Assembly: GCA_958295665.1 (NCBI GenBank)
Contig: OY282560.1
Span: forward strand, 195,853,312 to 195,917,311
DNA: 64,000 nt
Reading direction: 5' to 3'
DNA from: Tipula vernalis
Taxonomy: Eukaryota > Arthropoda > Insecta > Diptera > Tipulidae
Shown one piece after another: positions 1-11,394 of this stretch. The notes under the pieces were generated by a model that was not told where the DNA came from, ran no database searches, and saw only the letters and a list, made by a program, of their open reading frames with translations. A program made the translations under genes and the position numbers. Position 1 is the stretch's first letter; every line of letters starts with the position of its first letter.

Positions 1-1167
1 TTATTTCTAGCCCATTTTTCACCTGCTATTTTTATTGGGGGAATCTGCATTATTGGTCTTTTGATTCTTTTGGTTGCTTTCCAAAGAGAATAATCAGTAC
101 TGTTATCATTAGTTAATTTTTTTAAATAGTTGTTGATTGATTCATCTTTCAATTCTTTGATCTTTCTTTTTAATTATTGAGTGAGATTGTTCAAATGAGT
201 TTTATCTTGGGGGAGGGGGGCCTTGTTTGTTGTCATACTCTTCTCGCTGTTTTTTTTCTGCAAGGTGTTCCCTAATTTCCATAGGGTAGTTGTTTCCCTT
301 GATTTTCGTTTTAATTTCAGGAGTATTTTCCCAAGCTGATTGCTGTATATCGTTTACAAATTTGTGAACTTCTTTGTCTAATTGTTCTTCAGTCTTTAAT
401 GGAACCATTAAGTTAATTCTTTCTTCTAGCGATAGTCTAAAGCATACCCAATTAGTGTGATTATTTACTAGGAATGGGTTTCTTTCTTTCTGAATGATTT
501 TTTCACTTAACGTTAGAAGTATTGGTGATTGATCAGAGTTTAAGTCGTGGCTTTCATCTACTTGTACATAATTTACAGATATGTTCTTTATTATAAAGAA
601 ATCAATCAGATCTGGTACTTTGTTTGGATTAGTTGGCCAGTAGGTTGGTTTTCCAGTTGAGAGGGCTTCACGACTGCATTTTCTGATAGCTTTTAGGAGT
701 TCTTTACCCTTAGTCGTTGTTAATCTGGATCCCCAGTGGACATTTTTTGCATTAAAGTCTCCTCCAAGTACAAATCGTTTTCCTAATTTACTGAGGAACT
801 CGAGATAATCTTTTTCTTTCATTGAGTGCTTCGGTGGGCAGTAAATACTAGCAATACAAATAAAACTACTTTTGGATTTGACAATAACAGCAGTTGCTTG
901 TATTTCTTCCGTTTCATATTTTAACTCCTCATAGTGATGAATACTATTTCTAATTATAACAGCACTACCTCCTTTAGCAGTGTTTCCAGGGTGAATAGTG
1001 TGATATATTTGATAATTTTTAAATTTAATGTTTGATTGTCTAGTGAAGTGTGTTTCCGTGATGAGACTTACATCGATTTTTTCTGTGTCCAGGACCACTT
1101 GCAGTTCTTGTTGATGTTGCATCAGTCCATTGGCATTCCAACATAAGATTCTAAGGTCTTTGGCCAT
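1..1167 (-). pseudogene. Jockey-type non-LTR ORF2, endonuclease part (cut by window edge)
   Basis: ORF2 of a Jockey-clade retrotransposon starts with ATG at 1167 and is open to 202 (321 residues). It is an apurinic-like endonuclease that would nick the target for target-primed reverse transcription. Visible motifs are RILCWNANGL (residues 6-15), LITETHF with catalytic Glu (35-41), GGDFNA (135-140) and PDLIDF (185-190). The usual SDH motif reads SDQ (211-213), so the catalytic His is replaced by Gln. The frame closes after a Pro run made by a C-rich stretch near 205-220. Codons for the linker before the reverse transcriptase (DYSLWK) continue in another frame near 70-100, indicating a frameshift. 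The RT domain lies outside the window. ORF2 overlaps the upstream Gag ORF by 17 nt, the usual Jockey layout. Family assignment is firm; the copy is probably inactive. Confidence 0.85.
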
Positions 1168-2533
1168 TTTTCTGTTTAGGGATGGCTCCCTTAGTGCTGT
1201 ACTCTAGTTTCTGTAATCGCTCATCAAATGTATTTAGTCTGCTTAAAATTAATTTAAGTGTTTGACTTATATCGTCATTTTGAGCAGTTTTTCCTGGATT
1301 ACCGTTGCTCTTCATTACTTGAGCATAAGTCATTTTACCAAATTGTCCTTGAGTAGTTCCCAACACTCTACGACTTACTTCGGGTCGGTTCATCTTAACC
1401 GCCTGTTTCCTGAATAAACTTGGATTTTTAGCAATCACGTTCTTATTTTTGATATTTTGCAGTTCAATAGCAACACTGCATCCTCTGTAGTTAGCCGGAT
1501 GGTTTTCTCCACAGTGAACGCATTTAGGTTGAACATTTTGGGCTTTTACACAATCTTTGGTATGATGTTTACCTAAACATTTGACACACCTGGGTTCCCT
1601 GTTGCAATATTTTTGTGTATGTCCATAGGCTTGACATTGTTTACATTGTGGTATAAGCTTAGATCTTCTTAGAGGCTGAATAACCACTTTGCACCCCAAG
1701 ATATACTTAATTTGATAAACTTTTTTGATATCTTCATCAGTAACGAAGATCAACATAAACATGTTGAGAGGTACTTTGAAAAACGTGTTTCCATTCATCA
1801 CCTTTGCATTAAACTTATCAGTAGCAATTATTGTTTTTATTTTCTCATAGAGTACATCGTAGTCTTTGACTTCATCTATTACTATTGGTGGTGGTGGAGG
1901 TATTTTTTTTGGTTGTTTCTGGATAATATTTGGAACATTATCCTTTAATTGAGGTGGAGGGGGCGTATTATTCCGTCTCTTTTTTTTTCTCCCACCTTTA
2001 ACTCTAATCCACTCAGTTTCTCGAGCTAGTTCTTCTTCATCCGAATGATACTCTTGTGGAGTTGTATTCTGGTTAGGAGTGGAACCGATGTCCTCCTTTG
2101 GCTTAAGAGCTTTAACTTCGTTTTCAAGCGTTTTCATACGCTCCTGCATCCATGCAATTGTAACATTCAGTTGCTTATTTATATTGTTGGCTTGAACTAA
2201 TGCATTATTAGCTTTACACAATTCATTGTGAAGCTTTTCTTCGTTTGTAGAACGAGTGTTGTGGCTGCTGGCCTTAATGGAGGGACTACCGCCTCTTATC
2301 GGAGAACACGCGACTTTGTTACTCCTCTGGAAGGGATGTGAATTGTCCTTTTCTGTTTCACTCAAATGAGCTTGTTTATTCACCAACATGTCTTAGGATT
2401 TGTTAAAATAATTGTAGTATAGCAATGGCTGGTCTCCCCCAGAATCCATGAGACCGACCTCCGAAGAGGGTGGATTTACCTGAGCAACAGGTGTACCACC
2501 TGGGGTATTAGTTTCCTTATTTGTTCTGCTCAT
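1151..2533 (-). pseudogene. Jockey-type ORF1 (Gag, CCHC zinc knuckles) with one in-frame stop
   Basis: The open part runs 2389-1151 (412 residues), but the same frame is open up to an ATG at 2533 except for one TAA at 2395-2393. I therefore take 2533 as the original start (about 460 codons). It encodes a nucleic-acid-binding Gag. A predicted coiled coil lies around residues 48-98 (numbered from 2389), then an acidic stretch, basic KGGRKKKRR (131-139), two poly-Pro runs, and three zinc knuckles at 249-262, 268-280 and 290-304. The last reads C-x2-C-x4-H-x5-C. Triple knuckles are typical of Jockey-superfamily Gag. The region before the knuckles seems shorter than usual. It is directly followed by ORF2 with a 17-nt overlap. 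Confidence 0.82.
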
Positions 2534-2702
2534 TGCTCAGTATTTCGCCGATGTTTCACATCGTTGCCCGGGTGTTACCACGTGGAGGTATACTAGACAC
2601 ATTTGGTGGTTTCTACATAGTTGCAGCGTCGGAATATAGACCACGAGATACATGGCTATAGATGGTCAACCCCTACCCTATTGAGACGCACCCAACACCC
2701 AA
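2534..2702 (-). promoter_or_regulatory. Probable 5' UTR / internal promoter of the Jockey element
   Basis: Relatively GC-rich block upstream of the Gag start, ending abruptly at about 2702 against AT-rich DNA. Jockey elements carry an internal Pol II promoter in the 5' UTR; that role is inferred from position only. An 18-bp unit (2707-2724) is repeated at once at 2725-2741 just outside the presumed 5' end. Confidence 0.45.
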
Positions 2703-2934
2703 AAAAATGATTATTCAATTATTAATGATTATTCAATTATTCTAAATCAAAGCCAGAGACAATAAAGCTGGATAAAGATTACGAGAGTGCTCAATGGTTC
2801 CTAGGGAACTTACTTTGAAGTGTACAAATTGACTATCCTTTGGGGTGGTCCGATACTTCAATGTATAAGAGTAAGATCTACTTGAAAAAAAAAATGATTA
2901 AATCAAATTTTATACAAATTTTCTGATGATTTTT

Positions 2935-3238
2935 GGAAAATAGCATTTTTCGAGATTTTCCACGGGAAACTTGAACTGAATGATTTTCCTGCGATAGCTA
3001 TTGACAAGTCACCTCAGCGCAATCCATCTCCAGACATAACACTCTAGAGGCTGATTTTATTAATCCATTTCTTACTTTTGGCTGGAAACTTTTTTGAATT
3101 TTCCGAGATTTCCACGGGAAACTTGAACAGAATTTTTTCTTTCGATAGTTATTGACAAATCACGTAAACACGATTCAACTTCAGATATACACTCCAGAGG
3201 CTGATTTTAAGCCAATTTTGTGGATTCTTCTGATTTTC
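2935..3238. repeat. 152-bp imperfect tandem duplication
   Basis: Two copies of one segment, recognisable by CCACGGGAAACTTGAAC at about 2960 and 3112 and by AGAGGCTGATTTTA near their ends. The copies are diverged. No coding capacity was seen. Confidence 0.7.
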
Positions 3239-5818
3239 CTTTATTTTTCACGACTAGGTTAAACAAAGTTTTCCACGTAAGACTATTTACAAAATTTTTC
3301 ATTTAATTCCATGTACCCTATTTACTTTCGGCTAATAACTACAAAATTTTTTATTTTGGGCTAAAACGTTAATATCCTAAACTGCATTATCGACTTTTTC
3401 AACTTTCGGGTGGGATTACACAATCTGCATTACCATTTTGTTTTTACTTTCAGCAGGACTAACGCATTCTGTATTATCGACTTTTAACTTTCGGCTGGCA
3501 AGTTTCGGCTAACTTTAACAGTATTATGCCACTTACGTTGCTTAAATTGTTATGCCACTTATGTTGCCTAGTTATGTAAATCAGGTAACTCCAACAAACA
3601 GCAATTTGACAACGAGAAAAATAGGAAATAGAAGAGAGAATGATTTAAAATGGAGTAAAAATAATACTGCCATTGTATCACTTAACTGGGAAGTGTAATA
3701 AACGAAATTTCTTGGATTATATGTGTTGCCATGTATCCGGCTCCACGTAAAGACGTAATATCATCTTAAATCTGTTTTCAAATAGCCCTACAGAAAGCTT
3801 TCGGTTAGTCGATAATAGATTATGGATGATTGGTGTAATACAATCTTAGATACATCAACTCCTAAGTATCGCAAACGACCCAGATAAATTAATGGAAGAT
3901 ATAATAGGGGGCTTTAGCACTTTTGATGAAATTCAGTGACTTCTATTAATAATACTTTTATTATAGGCTAATATATGCATATAAAAACCGATACACAAAA
4001 TATGTACATATGTTAACTATTTAACTTTTTACCTTTTATTAACTTTTTTAACTATTTTTTTTAACTTCGTGCTTCGAGATTGTCATTTTTAGAAAAACTG
4101 ATTAATAATAATTTGGAAGGCTGCATATTAGCAATTAGTAAGCAATTTTGAAACCAATTCCATTTTTAAACCATTCGTTGGTACTGTATTTTTACAAATA
4201 GAACCGGTATTTTAATTCAAAATCTAATTTTAAAAATATACAAAGATGCGAAGGTAAAAATGGCAACAAATCCTAAAAAAACGAAATTTCCCCAAAGATA
4301 TTTAATTTCCTTCAAGATGAAATATATATTATATGCGAGCACATACATACATATGTACGTATGTACATTTATATCCAATGTAATATGAAATATATGTACG
4401 GAAAAATAAAAAAAAAAATATTTGTATATAAATACGTATGTAAATCTCTTATGAATTCGAATAAATAACAAAATATATAAATGTATTATGTACAACTAAA
4501 ATATTCACAATTTTACATGGCTACATAAAGAACATATATACATATATATGTACATATATTTCTTTGTATACGAGTGCGATATGTACTTTTTAAAAAACAA
4601 CAAAAACAACCGCAATTTTAGTACAAACTTTCATACATTTTTGATATAATTTTTATACGTCACCCACTATACCGAAATTCCAACCGAAATAGTAAACAAA
4701 ACACCAACAAACAAATGAAAAAAAAAAAAAAAAAAAATAATTTGTATAAATAATGAAAATACAGCAAAAAAAATTTCCCATGGGAAAATTATTTTTGTTT
4801 TGTTTGCCAAAAGAAAATACAATGGCTGTGACATGTGTGTGATTATTGGAAGGTTTTTTTGTAGTTTAAAATTCATAGTAGGAACGTTTTTTTTTGTGGG
4901 ACCATAAAATTTTTAGTGGGGTTAGTTTGGTTATTTTTAGGTATAAGTAGGTGATTTGGTACTTCAAATTTCTCTTTAATTATTCACGATACGAATTTGT
5001 ATTTGTGTTTTGTTTTGTTTTCCAGCATTATTATTAAATACTGATGTTCTAATATCATGTTGTAAGTATGCTGCTCGTGTGACTTTGTATATAAAATACG
5101 TTTGTGTTATAATAACATAATGTGCGTACGTACATACCCATATATAATATATAATGTAAACAGCTCCGGAAGCAGGGCGATTGAAATGTTACGCTTTATA
5201 AAATGAATTCATACAAAAAGCGCTTATCACATTTAGGCTGGAAGCTAATGTTGAATATATTGGAAATTAAAATATCAGTTAGCTAGGCGTATTATGTAAA
5301 TATTTACATATTGTGACGGTATTTATATTTAGATGTCGATTTCAAATCAAAAATAATACATAGATTTTCTGAACATTTAAAGGCAAAATTTGTGTTGCTT
5401 GTGGGTTTGACATAAAAAGTTGTGTACAAAAAAACTCAATAACATTTCTGGAAAGGCAAAAGTGGAATTCAAGGCAAATTAACTGCAAATGTATGTACAT
5501 ATGTATATTTGCATAGCCGAAGGCAACATCTATAATATAATTTGCTAATGAAGCCGAAAATTGTGAAGCCCATAATGAAACATCTACATTTTTTTTAACA
5601 TAGTATGCATTGCTTTCCTTTTTTACTATGTTGGTCGAATTTTATGTTTTTCGTTTTCTTTTTGTTGTTTTTCGGTGGTTTTGAGTTCTTCTTTTGTTAT
5701 TTTTATTTTTTATTTTTTTTTCAGTTGCCGACTATATATGAAGCGTTATTGACTTTGTTTAGTATGTTGTTATTTCATGTAATTGAATATTATCTTTTTC
5801 GTTTTATTTGGGAATTTA
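3239..5818. other. AT-rich non-coding stretch with TACATATG microsatellites
   Basis: I see no gene. Short ATGTACATA/CATATGTA tracts occur around 4320-4570, 5120-5150 and 5490-5510, with a poly(A) run near 4715-4737. Such tracts are common in higher-fly intergenic and intronic DNA. Open frames here are low-complexity Phe/Leu/Ile strings from T-rich sequence and are not credible. Confidence 0.5.
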
Positions 5819-6126
5819 TTCGCTGGTAAGTTAGCACATGTAATTTTTTATGAATAGGTGAAGCGCTCTGTGGTAGTTTCCAATATTCATTATATTTTTC
5901 GTTGTTTATTTTTTTCAGCTGCTGGATAAGCGCTATTCACTTTATACCGAATTTATATAGGATAACTGATTTCATAAAATTAAGAATTAAAATAAGAAAA
6001 CATATCAGGTTATATACGCTGGTAAGTCAGCACCTGTAATTTTTATTAATAGATGAAGTGCTCTGTAATAATCTCACTTATCCATTATCTTATTCGTTTT
6101 TCGTTGCTTATTTTGTTCAGTTGCTT
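5819..6126 (+). repeat. Duplicated intron-like segment upstream of the Helitron ORF
   Basis: Two diverged copies, 196 bp apart, each begin CGCTGGTAAGT and end in a T-rich tract followed by CAG (5819-5930 and 6015-6121). Each has the layout of a short intron: GTAAGT donor, pyrimidine tract, CAG acceptor. They lie just upstream of the ATG at 6166. They may be a duplicated 5' leader intron of the Helitron transcript, or simply a tandem duplication that resembles one. Confidence 0.5.
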
Positions 6127-6165
6127 TTGAAATTATTTTTCATTTTTATTAAATAAATTTTTAAT

Positions 6166-7699
6166 ATGCCTCATCGAAGAATGACACAAGAAGAGAATGC
6201 TGTTATAAAGCAAAGAAAAATAGAGCAACAAAGAATACGACGACAAAATATTAGGATATCCGTTAATAACATGTTTAGAATGCCTGGACGACCCAGATTG
6301 ACCAAAGAAAAACGTATTGCTTCAAAACGAAGAAAAATAGAGCAACAAAAAATACGTAGACAAAATATTAGGTTAAATGGTAGAATGCAACGAACAGATA
6401 ATATACTCGAGCCGACGGATGGATTTGATGAATCAACCGTTATAGAATTTAAATGTGGGGAAATGAATGTATGTTGTGGATCATGCAACGCGAAACACTT
6501 TCCACGTGAGCTACCACAAGACAAGCTTTTTACTCATTGTTGTCATAAAGGGAAGGTTGTTTTAGACCCAATTCCAATACCACCTATATTTAAACAACTA
6601 ATGACTAACCAACATGAATACTCAAAAAATTTCTTTGACAATATTCGATCTATTAATAGTTCAATAGGTGCTAATATAGCACCACTCCCAGGTTACGGTT
6701 CGTATTGTCTTCGAATACATGGTTAAATTTATCATAGGGCAGGAGCTTTGCACCCGGAAAATGGAGATCAAAGAAAATTCGCTCAACTGTACGCTTTTGA
6801 ACCAAATGAAGCATCGGAACAGCGAATGGGAATCGCAGAAAATTCAAGGTACAATGCTCAACTCATGGGTGAATTAAGTTCTTTCTTGGCAACAATCAAC
6901 CCATTTGGTCTGGCTTTTAAAATGATGTATGAAATAGAGCAATAATCTATCCGTGATGTTGAGGCAAATAATGTAGCTTAATTTTTTCCATTTGGAAACC
7001 AAAGTTGGGGAGTAGACCTGCCTTTATTTAGGCCTCCAACACTTTTAAATATGAGAATTCGTTAGGCTCAAAACCCAAGAATTCGAATTACTCAAACGCA
7101 ATACTACGGATATCGACTATCTGTTCGTAATGATTTCAACGCTATTTTGTTTAGTGGAAAACTAACACAACAATATTTTGTTGATGCATATTTAAAAACT
7201 GAAGCAAACCGACTTAATTACGTTCGGTAAAACCAAAGCAAGCTTAGAGCTGAAAAGTACAGTGGGCTAATGGATTTCCTACAAAGTGAAGCTGTCAACC
7301 AAGGCCATTGCCATCATCCTTTCAAGGTAGTCCCAGAAACATGGCTTAAAATTCTCAAGATGCCATGGGAATCGTAAGAAAATATGGTAAATCAGACTTT
7401 TTTATTACAATGACATGTAATCCCAAATGGGTTGAAATTACAGATAATTTATTAGATGGACAATCCCCTGATTTCTGCCCTGAGTTGTTGGCCCAGGACG
7501 ATATTTTCAACAAACACATTTTTGGTATTCTAACAGCGAAAATATTCGTAACTGAATTCCAAAAACGAGGACTTTCACATGCCCATGTTCTTTCGATTGT
7601 CAAAAACGCACAAGATACATGGTTCATGTGGAAGCAAAAGTCTTTGTGCGCTATGTATGATCGATGGAAAATGTAGCAAAGATTTTTCCGAAACATTTC
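6166..7699 (+). pseudogene. Helitron Rep/helicase N-terminal part, broken
   Basis: Start ATG at 6166. The first 186 codons contain two copies of a basic motif (KIEQQRIRRQNIR at residues 19-31 and a near copy at about 58-69), then a Cys/His cluster (CCGSCNAKHF; HCCHKGKV) typical of the Helitron N-terminal zinc-binding region. After a stop at 6724 the homology continues through several stops and frameshifts: YHRAGALHP, then NPKWVEI at about 7430, then EFQKRGLSHAHVL near 7553-7590. That last motif contains the HAH form of the HUH motif of the rolling-circle Rep nuclease. Homology ends at CSKDFSETFQNET (about 7671-7710). The rest of Rep and all of the helicase are missing. The sequence then passes into LTR-retrotransposon gag. 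Non-functional copy; family call is strong. Confidence 0.82.
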
Positions 7700-8060
7700 A
7701 AAACGAAACATTAGCAACCTCACAGTTAAATCCAGTTCATTATCAAAATTCCGCTTTATCTCATATTAATACAGAACAATCAATTATCCCCAATGATTTC
7801 GTCAGTTTTTCACCACAAGAAATAAATAAAAATGCCATTGAATCTAATTCACATAACCTCTCCGCATTAAATTCTAATCGTTCAATTCGGTATAATCCTC
7901 AAGAGGCACCGCCAAAACCTAGATATTGTTTTAACTGTAGGGAAATGGAACATAATTGGTTTAAATGTGATTTACCATCTAGAACATTTTTCTATTTATA
8001 TGGAAAACCAAAGGCTTAAACCGTACATTGTCCCATTTGTTTGGTTACAGAACTGATTTT
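7700..8060 (+). pseudogene. LTR-retrotransposon Gag C-terminus with zinc knuckle
   Basis: Open to a stop at 8019, in the frame that carries the last Helitron residues. It ends with a CCHC knuckle, CFNCREMEHNWFKC (about 7927-7968), followed by a degenerate second Cys segment (FFYLYGKPKA) with one Cys mutated to Tyr. Downstream bases still read CPIC in another frame. The pattern suits a Ty3/gypsy-type Gag from flies. The fusion with Helitron residues looks like a recombination or insertion junction at about 7700, not a real protein. Confidence 0.6.
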
Positions 8061-10480
8061 TGGCAGTCAAGTTTTGGACCAAGAGCAATTTTCGGGCGAC
8101 TTTGCCGAAGAGGAATCCAGCACTCCAATCAAGCATTCAAAAACACCAATAAATTCTATTAATTCTTCTAACATTGTCCCCGTAAAATTATCCTGTAATA
8201 AGATTAAGTAAGCTTGTTTTAGATTTCGTTCGGAAACTATTATTAACAGCTTAGCTAAATTGTGTGCAGACAAACACCCTTATGCATCAGTCGAAATTGA
8301 AGGTATTAATTACCGGTATTAACGGAGCGGAGGATTTTATTTTAAAACATCAACAAGTATCCAATATCCACTTATGTGCAAACTGCTTGTGGGTGATCTC
8401 AACGAGTACTTGGTTAGATAATTTCGGAGCCAGATCATTTCGGAATTAAATCTAAATCCTTCTTCTCAAACTGTAAATTTTAAGTTGTCAAAACACCATG
8501 ATCTAATCGAAGATCAGCGAAGGTTACTCCAAAGTATAATTGAGCGTTTACAAAACTTCTGAAAAATGGGTGTAGGGCGAACTCCTTTGCTTAGCCATTC
8601 ATTACCGTATCGCCGGCTGTCCAAAAACTAATATATGCCGAGCTTGACCGAATGCTTCAGTTAGACGTCATTGAAGAAAGTTACAGCGCCTGGAGCTCCC
8701 CGGTGGCCATAGGGAAAAATTCAAATTGAAACGTTCGACTATGCTTGGATGCCAGAAGATTAAATGCACTCACCAAAAAGGACGCTTATCCATTACCGCT
8801 GATCGACTGTCTTCTGAGTAGACTAAATCACACAAAATATATCTCTAGCCTAGATCTCAAGGATGCCTTTTGGCAAATTCCCTTGAATCCAAGCTCACGA
8901 GAGAAAACGGCGTTCACCATCCCGGGACGCCCAATGTACCAATTTAAAGTAATGTCATTTGGCATCTGCAATGCGCCCCAAACGTGGATGAACATTTTGC
9001 AATTCTTTCAGAAGTTGCAGAAAGACTCTCAGGATACATAAAAAATGTGCTTTTTTACTGAGAAAAGTCGAATACCTTGGTCATGTCGTTGGTGAGGGAG
9101 GATTGCGTCCCAACCCCTAGATGGTAAGGGCCATAGCAGAGTTCCCAACGCCAAAAACTGTACGTCAAGCTTGACGATTTTTGGGTGTCACGCGATGGTA
9201 TCGTCGTTTCATTCGATATTACTCTGCTTTGTCTTTACCCCTGACCGACCTTTTAAAGTAAGGCCGAAAATTCCTCTGGAATGGTGAACCAACATTCCTT
9301 TAAGTTGAAATCAGCATTAGTCTCAACCCCTGTATTAGCAATGCCTGATTCCAACAAACGGTTCTTCATTCAATGTGATGCTAGCTCAACGCGTGTTGGA
9401 GCTGTTTTATTTCAAAAAGATGAAGATTCGGAAGATAGACCATTAGCCTTTATGTCCCATAAATTGTCTGGGCTCAATGGAATTACAGTGTAACGGAGCC
9501 GCATTGATGACTGTCGAAAAATTTCGAGCATATGTCAGGCTTATCCGTTCACTGTAATTACCGACCACGCAAGCTTGACTTGCCTAATGTCAACTACGGA
9601 TTTAACCGGACGTTTAGATCGTTGGAGTTTAAAACTCCAAAGCTCTAACTTCGAGATCGAATATCGTAATATTTGTCAGTGATGTTTGTTAGGCGAATAA
9701 GGGATTAAATTATTGCAATCGACCTTCTCTCGGGAGGCTGCTTACCACATTCAGACCTTGGCAACGAATTTATGTGAATTTCGTGGGACCTTATCCCAGA
9801 TCCTAGTACACGAAATGGCAATACTTCTATTCTGATTGTCGTTGACCATTTATCGAAATTTATATTAACGAAGGCTATTCGACAGGCTGGTGCAAGTGAA
9901 GCGGCCGCTGTCACTAATGCTCTTCAAAATTCTACTCACGAGGCTGCTGGTGTTTCACCTCATTTTGCGGTATTTGGATAACATACTATCCTTCACGGAT
10001 CAGTATATCAACTTCTGAATGCAAGTCAACTAATCGCTGGAAATCATTTATCCCCTGAGCAAAAACCTGAGATGTTACATCAAGTATATCTCAAAGTTTC
10101 GCAGCACTTGCATAACGCTAATAAAATATCACACACTCTACACAATGTACAAAGCAAGGTTCCAAATGTTAGTGTAGGACAAACAGTATTTGTTAAAAAA
10201 TTTGCCCAAAGTAACGCTGTTGAGAGTTTTGCGGCTAAATTGGCTACTAAATTTATTTAATGCGTTGTATCGAATGTAATTGGTTGGGCTGGCTTGTGAA
10301 TTAGATGATATGTACGGAAAATAACTTGGGGTATATCATCTCAAGGATATAAAAATTGATTTATTTTCTTTGGTCTGGCATGAGACTTATCTCAGGGACA
10401 GGTCGTCCGCACGATTTGTAACTATTAAATCGACCGATACAATGACCGGCAAGGCGACCACCTTTGATTAGATTAAAAAT
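8061..10480 (+). pseudogene. Ty3/gypsy-type pol remnant (PR-RT-RH-IN), heavily decayed
   Basis: Pol fragments lie in element order but in shifting frames. A possible protease start (CADKHPYASVEIEG) is at about 8260. The RT runs about 8620-9040 with CLDARRLNALTKKDAYPLP and LDLKDAFWQIPL; motif A Asp is present, but the block carrying the YxDD motif is deleted. Thumb and connection follow at 9054-9270 (VEYLGHVV, RWYRRFI). RNase H is at 9281-9640 (FFIQCDASS, RPLAFMSHKL). Integrase core start is at about 9750-9880 (VVDHLSKFILTKAIR); the rest of the core is lost, then its C-terminal part follows at 9930-10350 (GVSPHFAVFG, VGQTVFVKKF). Many stops are present. No flanking LTRs were recognised. The copy is inactive. 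Confidence 0.78.
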
Positions 10481-11095
10481 CTTTCTTTGGTTGAAATTGA
10501 CCATGATAGGTAGTTGAGTGTTGTGTAAGTATGGGTATCTGTGTGTGCTGGATTTTTATTTTTCTGTCGTTATTGTTCCTTCGGCGGCAATGCAAGATGT
10601 AACTATGCTTTATTCTCCACCCATCCATCCGATGAGCTTTAGCCAAGCTAAAATAATCCGCCTTTAAAGCCTCTTGTTATTTAAAAAAAAAGAAACAATT
10701 CTGATAACGATGTGGGCAAATCATGGCTTTGTTCAATAATAATTTAGGAATGAATAAGCACACAAACCTCTTTAGTGCTGGTATAACTTATTAAATTAAG
10801 TAACTTATTAGTTTAGAGATTCCACAGTAGGCTAAAAAGTGTGTAAAAGTAGGTTAAAAGTGTCAATACCCCCGTACAAGGTTATCAATGAGATAACAGA
10901 ACAAAATGCAAAAAAACCTTATTGTTACCAGACCTTAGCATGGGCCCCGGATATTCTTGCATAAAAATCAACGACCGAACATGATGCTGAGATAATGGTT
11001 TTTAATTTAAAATTTGGAACGTAAAGCAGTCATGTTGTTAAAGCAACATGTGTCAAATTTGTTGTGAATTGTTCAGTAGTGTATGGCAAATCATC
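10481..11095. other. Non-coding stretch, no gene seen
   Basis: AT-rich sequence with no recognisable gene. A short repeated phrase containing GTAGGCTAAAA or GTAGGTTAAAA occurs near 10830-10860. Confidence 0.4.
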
Positions 11096-11290
11096 ATGGA
11101 AAGTTTTAGCATTGAATACCCTGTGCAAATCAAGAACGTGAAACGTTCCGCGCATTACGTGATTTTTGTCCTTGCCATAACTTGAAATATGTGAAATTAT
11201 CTAAAATTAACGGGTTGCAACTTTCATATACAACCGCAAAGTGGTTCGTTTAGTTGACAATTCTTCGTGATACACGACGAAGCTTAGTTA
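11096..11290 (+). pseudogene. Possible mariner/Tc1-like transposase N-terminal scrap
   Basis: From an ATG at 11096 the frame reads ESFSIEYPVQI. After a frame change it continues as ETFRALRDFCPCHN. This resembles the N-terminal helix-turn-helix region of some mariner/IS630-like transposases (FSIE..VQIV, TFRALRDF). No catalytic DDE region follows. The match is short and from memory of the family pattern, so it is tentative. Confidence 0.35.
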
Positions 11291-11291
11291 C

Positions 11292-11394
11292 AATACCACT
11301 TTATGAATTGTTTCTCGGTACGGTTTTGTTTACACGGTGTAAACTACACTGTGTAAACTACACCGTACATTGAAACAATTCATAAAGTGATATT
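11292..11394. repeat. Hairpin-forming inverted repeat, about 103 bp
   Basis: Left arm contains CCACTTTATGAATTGTTTC and the right arm AAACAATTCATAAAGTGATA. A second inner pair contains GTACGG and CCGTAC, and TGTAAACTACAC repeats sit in the loop. It could be a small MITE or the remnant of two abutted transposon ends. Confidence 0.6.

Noticed and set aside
1712..1948. Plus-strand frame inside the Jockey Gag region
   Set aside because: Antisense shadow of Gag with Trp run from the poly-Pro codons.
5605..5829. 74-codon hydrophobic ORF on the plus strand
   Set aside because: Phe/Leu-rich translation of T-runs with no start context or domain; it ends in the intron-like repeat.
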